Positions 1-7,635 of a stretch of 20,073 bases of DNA are shown one piece after another (the stretch's first letter is position 1; the number at the start of each line of letters is the position of its first letter). The DNA is taken from the NCBI GenBank assembly GCA_020431545.1, contig JAGQIB010000276.1, forward strand, positions 804-20,876, written 5' to 3'. The notes beneath the pieces are model-generated. The model was not told the origin of the DNA, did not search any database, and saw only the letters and a list, made by a program, of their open reading frames with translations. The stretch comes from Gemmatimonadota bacterium. Lineage in GTDB: Bacteria > ARS69. A program made the position numbers and the translations under genes.

Positions 1-615
1 CGCTACGTGTCGGTCAAGGGACTCGCGGAGCGAGAGGTCACGGCCGACGTCGCGTTCTGGCCGCTGCGCTACGTGGCGACCGACGATCAGCTCGCCCGCG
101 CGCAGGGCTCGATCGAGTCCAGCCGACAGACCGTGCTCGCGTTTCTCGACACCCACGGAATTCCGCCCGAGGCGGTCGAGGTGAGCTTCCTCGAGGTGCA
201 GGACAAGCTCGCGAACGCGTGGGGCAACAACAACCCCACGGGCGGGCGCTACGTGATCAACCAGACGCTCATGGTGAACACCGAGAACGTGGACGCCGTG
301 CGCGCGGCGAGCCAGGACGTGGGCTCGCTCGTGAAGCAGGGGGTCGTGCTCGGCGGAACCTACGGCGGCCCGACGTACCTGTTCCGCGGCCTGAACGATC
401 TCAAGCCCGGGATGATCGGCGAGGCCACGGCGAGCGCGCGCGAGGCGGCCGAGAAGTTCGCGCACGACTCCGGCGCGCGACTCGGGGGGATCCGCACGGC
501 GAATCAGGGCGTGTTCCAGATCCTGCCGCGCGATCGCGCGCCCGGAGTCTCCGAGGAGAATCAGCTCCACAAGGTCGTGCGTGTGGTGAGCACAGTGGAG
601 TACACGCTGGAGTAG
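1..615 (+). CDS. SIMPL (DUF541) domain protein, 5'-truncated by the window edge
   Basis: The reading frame is open from base 1 (R-Y-V-S-V-K-G-L-A-E-R-E-V), and 204 codons are visible before the TAG at 613-615. The opening V-K-G-L-A-E-R-E-V and the later Y-V-I-N-Q-T and D-V-G-S-L-V-K-Q-G-V segments are typical of the SIMPL family (YggE-like), which are usually exported or membrane-anchored proteins of about 230-240 residues. The missing N-terminus would therefore be some 30-40 residues and probably carries the signal or anchor segment. An internal GTG at position 7 is an artefact of the edge, not the start. The biochemical role of the family is poorly defined; envelope stress and oxidative-stress links are reported for some members. 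It converges on the minus-strand barrel gene with 31 bp between the stops. Family assignment is firm, function is not. Confidence 0.85.
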   Translation, partial: RYVSVKGLAEREVTADVAFWPLRYVATDDQLARAQGSIESSRQTVLAFLDTHGIPPEAVEVSFLEVQDKLANAWGNNNPTGGRYVINQTLMVNTENVDAVRAASQDVGSLVKQGVVLGGTYGGPTYLFRGLNDLKPGMIGEATASAREAAEKFAHDSGARLGGIRTANQGVFQILPRDRAPGVSEENQLHKVVRVVSTVEYTLE

Positions 616-646
616 TGCGCGCCCCGCCGCGCGACGCTCGCCCGAC

Positions 647-1288
647 TCAGAGCAGGAACGCGATCCCCGCGCCGGCCTCCCAGCGCAGGATCGAGCCGGT
701 CCCCGAGAACGGGTAGCAGTCGCCGTCCGGATTGCAAAGCAGCGGCTTGCGCCCGGTGATCGTGTAGCGCACGCGCGCGTTCGTCTTGACGAACCACCGG
801 CCGGTGATCCGCGATCGCGTGCCCGCGCCGACGCCGAACGTCGGCCGCACGCGGGTGACGTTGTCGGAATCGAAACGGGTGAGCCCGGCGAGCGCGCCGC
901 CGCGAATCCGGTGACGCTGCGCCGCGCCGACCGGGCGCTGGACCTCGCCGGCGAGATGCAGCTCGTCGAACGTCACGGGAAAACCGATCGGTTCCAGTCC
1001 GGTCGGCGGATCCACTTCGTCGACCCGGGCGTCCAGGTGCCGGTAGCCGAGCTCGAACACGTAGCGACCCTCGGGATTCCACGCGAGCGCCAGCGACAGA
1101 CCGTTTCCGGAGTCGAGCGGCAGATCGCCGCGCGCGCGGCCGCCCTCGCGGTAGCCCTGGAACTCCCCGCCCCCCGCGACGTCGACCGCGATCGACACTT
1201 CCAGGGAATCGGTGCGCGCGGTCTGCGCCGCGACGGGGGCGCCTGCGATCAACGTCAGCAGTCCGACGAGGAACATCCGAAGTCTCAC
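647..1288 (-). CDS. Small outer-membrane beta-barrel protein
   Basis: 213 residues from a GTG start. The upstream bases AGGAGA, about 5 nt before the GTG, give a clear ribosome site. Residues 1-22 form a signal peptide (basic start, hydrophobic F-L-V-G-L-L-T-L-I-A-G-A, cleavage after A-A-Q or nearby). The mature part alternates polar and apolar residues in strands with Gly/Asp/Asn turns and ends in A-G-A-G-I-A-F-L-L, an amphipathic last strand as in 8-stranded OmpA/OmpW-like barrels. A Cys pair (L-C-N-P-D-G-D-C-Y) probably closes a loop. No specific family is recognised. The start lies 7 bp after the stop of the GH38-like gene on the same strand, and the ribosome site abuts that stop codon, so the two are almost certainly one operon. 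Porin, adhesion and structural roles are all possible. Confidence 0.7.
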   Translation of the reverse strand: MRLRMFLVGLLTLIAGAPVAAQTARTDSLEVSIAVDVAGGGEFQGYREGGRARGDLPLDSGNGLSLALAWNPEGRYVFELGYRHLDARVDEVDPPTGLEPIGFPVTFDELHLAGEVQRPVGAAQRHRIRGGALAGLTRFDSDNVTRVRPTFGVGAGTRSRITGRWFVKTNARVRYTITGRKPLLCNPDGDCYPFSGTGSILRWEAGAGIAFLL

Positions 1289-1295
1289 GGGTCTC

Positions 1296-4142
1296 CTAGT
1301 GGCCGAGCACGACGACTCGCTTCGCCGTCTCGCCGGAATCGGTTTCGAGTCTCAGGAAGTAGACGCCGGCCGCGACGTCGGCCGCCCAGTGGACCGTGTG
1401 CGGTCCTGCCGGCCACCGCCCCTGCGCGACGCGTTCCACACGCCGGCCGTGCAGGTCGTAGGCCGTGATCTTCACCGGTCCGTCGGCCGGCAGCACGAAG
1501 CAGATCGCGCGATCGATGCCCGTGCGCGCCGGATTCGGAGCGATCGAGAGGTCGATCCGCGGGCCGGAAGGAGAAGTCACCGTGGTCGTCGTGGCCGCGA
1601 GCGCCACCCGTGCGGTGCTGAGCCCGTGCGGGAGCAGCGGCAACGAGACCGTCCGGGTGCCGGTTGCGAGCGGCTGGAGATCCGTCTCGAGATGGGAAGT
1701 CTCCCAGGCGGCGACCACCGTGTCGTTCGGCCAGGTCATCGTGAGCGTGGGCGACGTGTCCTCGAGATTCCACCAGCGCGTCACCACGCCCGCGCCGCGA
1801 CCGTCCTCGTGCGGCTTCAGCGCCCACAGGATCGCCGACGTGTCCGCGCCCAGCAGCGAGTAACTCGCGGCCGGGTAGGGACCGGCTCCCGTCACCCGGA
1901 ACGTGAGCAACGGGTTCTGGTGCTCGAGTGCGAAGCGCATCGCGTCGGTGGCGGTCCAGGCGTCGTGCGGCCGGGCGGCCACGCGATGCAGGAAGAACGA
2001 GTCGCCGCCCTGGTTCGCGATGCCGCCCACGGAACCGTCGACCTGCATGCCCACGGTGAGGGTGGCGCGTGGAGAGTTTTCGTCCAGAAACGTCGGCGTG
2101 CTGTCGCCCAGACGGAAGAACGGACTGTCCGCGGACGAGAGCGTGACCCCGAACGACGCGTTCGAGCGATCGAGGAAGTGGTTCAGCGTGAGCCAGTCGG
2201 TGCGCGCGTTCGCGTTCGCGTAGTCTCCGCCGTTCGCTTGCGTGCGCGCGGTCGCGATCATCCCGACCTCTTCGTGGCGCCAGGTCCCGCCGGGCACCGC
2301 GAGGTCCCACGCGGTGTCCACGAAGCCGCCGAAGTTCTCGGTGACGGTCGCCTCCAGGTCGATACGCGGCGACGAGCCGCCGTACAGCCGGACGCGCGTC
2401 TCGTGCGCCGGGCTGCCGCCGGAGAGAGCGCGGACCGTGGCGAACACGGGGCCGACCTCGCCGATCACGGCGGGACTCGTCCCGTTCTCGAAGTCGCCCC
2501 ACGCGCCTCCGTTCGTCACGAGCTGCAGGTCACCGCGCGTGTGGTCGATCACGCTCGTGAGCTGGCCGCGCGGGCCCATCGTGACGGCGATCGCGCCGTT
2601 GTCGAGCGTGGCGCCCGCGAACGTCGCGACCGGGGGGAACGTCGGGCCCGCGCCGCCGCGGACCTCGTAGACGCGGTAGCCCACGGCGGGAACGTCCTCG
2701 GCGAGGACCGCGAAGTCCCGCCCGGACACGAGCTGGAACGGCACGGGCTTGTTCGTCACGACGTCGATCACGTGGAACGGAAACGGAGTGGAGACCGTGA
2801 TCCGCGCGACGTCGGTCCGGGACCAGGACAGCGGATTGAACACGGCGTGGCGCTCGGCGCCGTTCGGATTGTCGACGAGCTCGCCCAGGCGGGCGCGCGC
2901 GGCCATGTCGAGGTCGTTCGCGTAGCTCGTGAGCGTCTCCTGGATCGAGCGCTGCCAGTCGGCCCGCTCCTGCTCGGAAACCCCCGGGCCCGGCGAGAAC
3001 GAGTGCTCCGCGTAGAGGCCGCACGCGAGCATCGCGCTGTCCCGGCCCGCGGCGAACGTGCTCCAGAACGAGGAGTCCGCGAGGAGCGCGAGCGTGCTGA
3101 GCGCTTCCACACCGCGCAGCCGTTCGGTCGCCCGCCGGAGCTCCGCCGTGGGCTCCGCGAGCGAGGCGACGTACAGATCCCACTCGTTGCCGAACGCGCC
3201 GCCGAACGTGTCGATGTCGTTCCCGTGCGTCGCCTCGAAGTCCTCGAAGAAGTCGATCTCGTTCGAGACGATCACGCGACGCGACGCGTTCGAACGCGAC
3301 TGCGCGACGTTCAGGAACGCGTCGGTGGTGGTCTGCAGGTCGTCCCAGCCGTGTCCGAACGCGCCGGCGACGTCGAAGGGCCAGCGCGTGAGGAACGCCG
3401 GGTCCGCGTCGAGACGATCCACCGCGACCGCGGGATCTCGGGCCTCCGCGTAGCCGCCGATGTCCTTCTCGTCGTAGAGCAGCGAGTTCCACTTCATGAG
3501 GATGGACCGCCCGTCCGGCCCCGCGAACCGGTAGACCTCGCGCGGGCGATCCGCCGCGTCGATCTGGGTGACGCAGTTGCAGATCCCCTTCCACGAGTAC
3601 TTCACGCCGCAGCCCGCCCACAACGACGCGACGCCGCCGGGAATCGTCTGGTTCTCCATGGGCACCACGAGCGGGAACGAGAGTCCTTCCTGTCGCTCGA
3701 GGCGGCCGGCGTAGTAGCCGCCGCGGATGATCTGCTCCGGCGACATCGCGCCGTAGAGCTGCACGAGCGGGTTGACGGGAACGGTGATCGAGCCGTCGCG
3801 CACGTGATCGAGGAGACGATCGAAGTCGGCGGCCGATCGCGCCCGCTCGTACTCCCAGAGCCAGAGTGTGCCGTCGAGGTTGAACTTGCCGCGGAAATCC
3901 TCCGGCTGCCCGGCCGTGGCGTCCGCCTGATCGAGGTAGTAGTCGATCATGTTCTGGAACGCCTGCCGGTACGCCGTCACGCCGCCCGTCCACAGGTAGT
4001 CGGTGTGGTCGTCGTTCGCGAGGTACAGACGCTTCTGGGTGCCGCGCGCGTCCGGGCGCGCCTCGACCCCACGCGGTACGAGCGCGACGAGGGCGAGGAG
4101 CACGAGGAGCCAGCAGCGGGCAGGCGGGAGCGGGCGCAACAT
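1296..4142 (-). CDS. Secreted GH38-like glycosidase with C-terminal FlgD-like Ig module
   Basis: 948 residues from the ATG at 4142. This start was chosen because it opens a textbook signal peptide (M-L-R-P-L-P-P-A-R-C then L-L-V-L-L-A-L-V-A-L-V, cleavage near V-E-A). In-frame ATG codons further upstream would add about 30-37 Arg/Pro-rich residues. No good Shine-Dalgarno is seen at either. The N-terminal catalytic part resembles GH38 alpha-mannosidases: an early D-D-H-T-D-Y-L-W, a helical stretch with L-W-L-W-E-Y-E-R-A, and P-M-E-N-Q-T-I-P-G-G where GH38 enzymes carry their nucleophile loop. The middle V-F-N-P-L-S-W and following beta-rich region match the GH38 C-terminal sandwich. Residues about 866-948 form a FlgD-like / type IX-like tail (A-P-N-P-A, Y-D-L-H-G-R-R-V, A-G-V-Y-F-L-R-L). 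It probably acts on glycans outside the cell or at the outer membrane. Substrate is unknown and the catalytic residue is not canonical. Confidence 0.75.
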   Translation of the reverse strand: MLRPLPPARCWLLVLLALVALVPRGVEARPDARGTQKRLYLANDDHTDYLWTGGVTAYRQAFQNMIDYYLDQADATAGQPEDFRGKFNLDGTLWLWEYERARSAADFDRLLDHVRDGSITVPVNPLVQLYGAMSPEQIIRGGYYAGRLERQEGLSFPLVVPMENQTIPGGVASLWAGCGVKYSWKGICNCVTQIDAADRPREVYRFAGPDGRSILMKWNSLLYDEKDIGGYAEARDPAVAVDRLDADPAFLTRWPFDVAGAFGHGWDDLQTTTDAFLNVAQSRSNASRRVIVSNEIDFFEDFEATHGNDIDTFGGAFGNEWDLYVASLAEPTAELRRATERLRGVEALSTLALLADSSFWSTFAAGRDSAMLACGLYAEHSFSPGPGVSEQERADWQRSIQETLTSYANDLDMAARARLGELVDNPNGAERHAVFNPLSWSRTDVARITVSTPFPFHVIDVVTNKPVPFQLVSGRDFAVLAEDVPAVGYRVYEVRGGAGPTFPPVATFAGATLDNGAIAVTMGPRGQLTSVIDHTRGDLQLVTNGGAWGDFENGTSPAVIGEVGPVFATVRALSGGSPAHETRVRLYGGSSPRIDLEATVTENFGGFVDTAWDLAVPGGTWRHEEVGMIATARTQANGGDYANANARTDWLTLNHFLDRSNASFGVTLSSADSPFFRLGDSTPTFLDENSPRATLTVGMQVDGSVGGIANQGGDSFFLHRVAARPHDAWTATDAMRFALEHQNPLLTFRVTGAGPYPAASYSLLGADTSAILWALKPHEDGRGAGVVTRWWNLEDTSPTLTMTWPNDTVVAAWETSHLETDLQPLATGTRTVSLPLLPHGLSTARVALAATTTTVTSPSGPRIDLSIAPNPARTGIDRAICFVLPADGPVKITAYDLHGRRVERVAQGRWPAGPHTVHWAADVAAGVYFLRLETDSGETAKRVVVLGH

Positions 4143-4202
4143 CGGGGGATGATACACCGACCGACCGTTCGGATGCCGGCATTTCACCCTCGGGGGTGTC
4201 CG

Positions 4203-4232
4203 TTGACCCCCGAGTCTCGATCGTGCCATGCT
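4203..4232 (+). promoter_or_regulatory. Possible sigma70-type promoter for the LVIVD-repeat gene
   Basis: TTGACC (4203-4208) matches the -35 consensus at five of six bases. It is followed after 18 bp by CATGCT (4227-4232), which matches the -10 consensus at only three of six. It lies about 40 bp upstream of the start codon, in the 133-bp divergent gap. The -10 box is weak and such matches arise by chance. Confidence 0.25.
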
Positions 4233-4262
4233 TGGTGACCCCCCGGGCCCCACGACTCGACT

Positions 4263-4270
4263 CGAGGAGG
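4263..4270 (+). promoter_or_regulatory. Strong ribosome binding site deciding the start at 4276
   Basis: The bases CGAGGAGG end about 5 nt before ATG 4276. This is the best Shine-Dalgarno match near this gene. It selects 4276 over the in-frame ATG at 4228, which lacks one and would put a Pro-rich stretch before the signal peptide. Confidence 0.8.
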
Positions 4271-4275
4271 CTCCG

Positions 4276-6507
4276 ATGGATTCCTTGCGCTTCTTGGCGC
4301 GGGCGGCGGCGGTGGCCGCAACCCTTGCACCGACCCTGTTCTCTTGCCCGGCCGAGGCCGCGGTCTGCGCCGACTACTGGCAAGGCACCCGCTGGGTCGG
4401 CAAGGTGGAGACGAACCGGGCCACGGACATCGCGTTCACGCCCGACCACGCGTTCATCGTCGGGCGCACGGCCACGACCGGCGGCACGAGCGTGATCGTT
4501 CTGGATCGCTCGGTGTTCCCGCCGGCGCCGATCTGGGAGTCGCCCCCTCAGGAACTCAATCACCTCAGCCTGAGCGGAAACTACCTGTACGTGACCGACT
4601 TCGCACTCGGTCTGCTCGTCTACGACGTCTCCACGCCGACCGCGCCGGTGGCGATCGGTAGCTACCCGCTGCTCTACGCGTGGGATGTTTTCGTCGAGGG
4701 GGACATCGCGTACGTCACCACGAAGCACAACCCGTCTTCCTTCGTCGTGCTGGACGTCTCGGATCCGACGATGCCGACCCATCTCGGCAGCATCGGCCTG
4801 TCCGCGGCAGGCATGGGTCTCGACGTCGACGGCGACCTCGCGGTGGTCGCGCTCGGCGGGAACGGCTTCTCGGTCGTGGACGTTTCGGTCCCCACCCAAC
4901 CGATGCACCTGGTCACGACACCGTTGCCGTTCGACGTGGCCCTCGACGTCGCGCTGGAGGGAGACGTCGCGTGCATCGCCGGCCGCCCCAGTGGATCCAT
5001 TCTGGCCAACGGTGGTGTCGTTCTCGTGGACCTCTCCACTCCGTCCCATCCCGTGATCCGTTCGAAACTGGATGGATATGTGCAATCCATCGCGAGGCTA
5101 GGCGACGTGATGGCGTTCCTGGGAATGCGGGTCGATGCGTACTCGCGTCGGATCGACGGCGCGCACTTCTTCGATATCTCGGACCCCGCCAATCCGGAGC
5201 CGCTCGTGGACTGTCCCGGGCGCCGGGCATCGGATTCCGATCGAGCCGTCTTCGACGGGCCTCATCTCTACGTCACCGCCCACACCATCGAGATGATCGA
5301 GACCGCCGGCTTCCAGGGCCCGCGTGAGGAAGCGTTCACGCCGGTCGTGTCGGGGCTGCACGGGTTCTCCGCCTCGGGCACACTGGGCGCCTGCGCCCTC
5401 TCCGGATTCCTCTGGATCTACGACCTCTCCGGAACGTTCCCGGCGCCGCGCGGAAGCGTGCCCGGCGAGCGGTTCGACGTGGTGCTCGACGGGACGACTC
5501 TACTGACGACCACGAGCACCTCTCTCGAGATCTTCGACGTCTCGGATCCGGATGCTCCCGATCTCGTGGGGAGCGTCGTTCTCCCCTTGTCGCCGGATCT
5601 GATCGAGTGGGAAGCCCCTTTCGCGTATGTCTACGGCGAAGGGATCTCGGTGGTCGACTGCTCGGATCTCACGCAGCCCGCACTGATCCAGACGGTCACG
5701 AGTGCCGTGGTGAATGCCGACCTCGACGTCGTGGGCGATCGGGCGTTCAGCACGGGCGGGTATTTCGAGAGCTTCGACACCTGGGTCCGGACGTTCGATC
5801 TCTTCGATCGGAATCCGAATGGAACCTTGAGTCACATCACGCGGGGAGGGGACATCTCTTCGGCGTACCTGAGTCTCGATGCCGGTCTGCGATATCTCGG
5901 GGACGACATCCTGCTCACCACGGGAAACTTCGCGAGCTGCATCGACGTCTCGAATCCCGCCAGCCTCGTCGTGTGCTCGACTGCGCCCCTGCCGACCACC
6001 GGTCGCCAGGTGACCCTGAGCCCGAACGGTGATCCGTATGTGGCGTGCGACCTCGGGTTCCTGGTCCGCATCGACGCCGCGGATCCGTTCGCTCCGCAGG
6101 TACGTGGGGTGTACTCCGGACCGATCACGACGCATCCGTCGTTCCTCGGAGACGGGAGGCTCGCCTTCGCCGCCGCGAGCATTTCCGTGCTGCCTCCCGA
6201 TTGCGAGGCCGTCACGTCCGCTCTCGGCGTCGCAAAGGGCGGAGCCGGTCTGAGCGTCGTGCCCAACCCGTCTCGCGGGATGGTCTCATTCCTGCGCCGC
6301 GATCCGACGAATCCGTCCGGGCGCGTCGAGGTGTTCGACGTCGGCGGACGCCGGGTGTGGGGAAGGGTGACCAGGTCCGAGGACGACGCTCCCGTTCAGT
6401 GGGACGGACGGGATCTCGAGCATCGGTCGGTCCCGGCGGGCGTCTACTTCGTGAGGTGGACCGATTCCGCCGGCAGCGCCACTCGAAAGGTGGTTCGGGT
6501 CCGGTAG
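4276..6507 (+). CDS. Secreted LVIVD-repeat beta-propeller protein with FlgD-like C-terminal module
   Basis: 743 residues. Residues 1-28 are an export signal (S-L-R-F-L-A-R-A then an Ala-rich core, cleavage near A-E-A). L-F-S-C inside it is a poor lipobox. The body has about nine copies of the motif [V/I/L]-x-D-[V/I]-S-x-P-x-x-P, for example Y-D-V-S-T-P-T-A-P, L-D-V-S-D-P-T-M-P and F-D-V-S-D-P-D-A-P, each starting a propeller blade as in LVIVD proteins (PF08309). Residues about 660-743 are a FlgD-like / type IX-like tail: V-P-N-P-S, V-F-D-V-G-G-R-R-V, Q-W-D-G-R-D, A-G-V-Y-F-V-R-W. LVIVD proteins are usually surface or periplasmic binding scaffolds; the ligand is unknown. It is divergent from the GH38-like operon and ends 18 bp before the convergent peptidase gene ends. 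Confidence 0.85.
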   Translation: MDSLRFLARAAAVAATLAPTLFSCPAEAAVCADYWQGTRWVGKVETNRATDIAFTPDHAFIVGRTATTGGTSVIVLDRSVFPPAPIWESPPQELNHLSLSGNYLYVTDFALGLLVYDVSTPTAPVAIGSYPLLYAWDVFVEGDIAYVTTKHNPSSFVVLDVSDPTMPTHLGSIGLSAAGMGLDVDGDLAVVALGGNGFSVVDVSVPTQPMHLVTTPLPFDVALDVALEGDVACIAGRPSGSILANGGVVLVDLSTPSHPVIRSKLDGYVQSIARLGDVMAFLGMRVDAYSRRIDGAHFFDISDPANPEPLVDCPGRRASDSDRAVFDGPHLYVTAHTIEMIETAGFQGPREEAFTPVVSGLHGFSASGTLGACALSGFLWIYDLSGTFPAPRGSVPGERFDVVLDGTTLLTTTSTSLEIFDVSDPDAPDLVGSVVLPLSPDLIEWEAPFAYVYGEGISVVDCSDLTQPALIQTVTSAVVNADLDVVGDRAFSTGGYFESFDTWVRTFDLFDRNPNGTLSHITRGGDISSAYLSLDAGLRYLGDDILLTTGNFASCIDVSNPASLVVCSTAPLPTTGRQVTLSPNGDPYVACDLGFLVRIDAADPFAPQVRGVYSGPITTHPSFLGDGRLAFAAASISVLPPDCEAVTSALGVAKGGAGLSVVPNPSRGMVSFLRRDPTNPSGRVEVFDVGGRRVWGRVTRSEDDAPVQWDGRDLEHRSVPAGVYFVRWTDSAGSATRKVVRVR

Positions 6508-6517
6508 CTGCTTGGAT

Positions 6518-6556
6518 CGCGGGGATCAGGTCGAGGTGACGAGATCGATCCCCGCG
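6518..6556. terminator. Candidate bidirectional stem-loop between convergent genes
   Basis: CGCGGGGATC (6518-6527) and its exact reverse complement GATCCCCGCG (6547-6556) form a 10-bp stem with a 19-nt loop. It starts 11 bp after the LVIVD gene stop and covers the last codons of the minus-strand peptidase gene. Neither side has a T-run, so if it terminates it does so without a classic U-tract. The overlap with coding sequence makes chance or codon constraint a fair alternative. Confidence 0.35.
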
Positions 6557-7551
6557 GTCACGAGCGCCCACTGAAGGCGCATCTGATCCGGGATCGGCAT
6601 CGGAACCAGACCGGCGGCCGCGATCTCCCGGCCGATCTCGTGCTCGTCGGCCCCCGAGCGAAGGCGGGCGCCCCACCGGCCGAGGCGGTCGCGCTGGGTG
6701 CGGAGGTCCTCGCTCGTCTCCGGCGGCGCGCCGGGCTCGGGCCGCGGGGACAGCAGCAGCGGCATCTCGCTCACCAGGGTCAGCGGGTCGCCGCCGAGGC
6801 GCCGGACCGCCTCCATGGACGTGGGCCGGAAGAGCGCCGCCGTCGCGTGGTCACCGCGATCGCGGAAGTACTGCGCCATGGGCCGGGAGTCCGGGCGGGT
6901 GCTGAACCCGGGCCCGATCCGGACGAAGCCCTTGTCGCCGCCGCGATCCACGTCGTGGAGCAGATAGCCGAGGCGGGCGACCTCCTGCGCGCATCGCTCG
7001 CGCAGCGGCGCGGAACGATCCGCCCACGCGGCATCGAGCAGGAACCACGGACCGCGCGCGATCGACATGCCGTGCAGCGAGGCGTGCAGCGCGAACGGCT
7101 TCGGGGACGAGCGCCACCACGCGTCGATCGCGCGCGCCTCGGGTCGCGCTTCGTGATCGTCCACGTCGCGTGGGAATCCGAACTCCAGATCGTCGCCGGG
7201 AAGTTCGCGCACCACGTGTTCGAGGTAGCGGACCGGATCGACGGCTTCGCCGAGCGAGCCCGTCCACGCGGCGTTCGCGGCGGCGCCGTCCGGGTTCGTG
7301 TGCGGGATGATCCACCATTCCCATGTCGTGAGCGCTTCGTGCTCCGGCGGCAACGCGGCGAGCGCCCGCACGACGTGCGCGAGAAGTCGGGGGCCGACCG
7401 GCTCGTCGGCGTGGTTGCCGGCGAGCAGGGACACGCGCCGCGGGCCCGTCCCGAAGCGCCAGGCGTGTATGGGTCGGCCGTCGCGCGAGCGGCCGATGGA
7501 CTCGCCCGGAGGAGCCGCGCCGTTTGCGAGGATCGATTCGAAGTTCAGCAT
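6526..7551 (-). CDS. M14-family zinc carboxypeptidase
   Basis: 341 residues with no signal peptide, so probably cytoplasmic. The M14 pattern is visible: G-N-H-A-D-E-P at 45-51 supplies the zinc ligands His47 and Glu50, P-H-T-N-P-D-G at 83-89 is the conserved Asn-Pro-Asp loop, H-A-S-L-H-G at 156-161 offers the third zinc His, and V-S-E-M-P at 260-264 supplies the likely general-base Glu262. Members of this family release C-terminal residues from peptides or cleave amide bonds of small acyl or cell-wall substrates; which applies here cannot be told. No Shine-Dalgarno precedes the ATG (upstream G-A-T-G-C-C-G-C-C). The start lies only 28 bp past the gdhA terminator, so the transcript begins very close to the start codon or reads through. 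Confidence 0.85.
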   Translation of the reverse strand: MLNFESILANGAAPPGESIGRSRDGRPIHAWRFGTGPRRVSLLAGNHADEPVGPRLLAHVVRALAALPPEHEALTTWEWWIIPHTNPDGAAANAAWTGSLGEAVDPVRYLEHVVRELPGDDLEFGFPRDVDDHEARPEARAIDAWWRSSPKPFALHASLHGMSIARGPWFLLDAAWADRSAPLRERCAQEVARLGYLLHDVDRGGDKGFVRIGPGFSTRPDSRPMAQYFRDRGDHATAALFRPTSMEAVRRLGGDPLTLVSEMPLLLSPRPEPGAPPETSEDLRTQRDRLGRWGARLRSGADEHEIGREIAAAGLVPMPIPDQMRLQWALVTAGIDLVTST

Positions 7552-7577
7552 GGCGGCATCATACGCGCCCGAGACAG

Positions 7578-7610
7578 AAAAGCGGCGCCGATCGTCGACC
7601 GGCGCCGCTT
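7578..7610 (-). terminator. Rho-independent terminator of gdhA
   Basis: AAGCGGCGCCG (7580-7590) pairs perfectly with CGGCGCCGCTT (7600-7610), an 11-bp GC-rich stem with a 9-nt loop. Read on the minus strand the stem ends in CTTTTC, a short U-run. It begins 26 nt after the glutamate dehydrogenase stop codon, the expected place. It is the clearest terminator in the window. Confidence 0.8.
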
Positions 7611-7635
7611 CGTTTCGATCCGCGAGCAGGTTCCC

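Noticed and set aside
1212..4238. Long open frame on the plus strand opposite the glycosidase gene
   Set aside because: The minus-strand frame has a signal peptide, GH38-like motifs and a FlgD-like tail; the plus-strand translation is low-complexity Arg-rich.
4276..4365. Lipoprotein signal (L-F-S-C) on the LVIVD protein
   Set aside because: Phe at the -2 position is not typical of a lipobox and A-E-A just after fits ordinary signal-peptidase cleavage.
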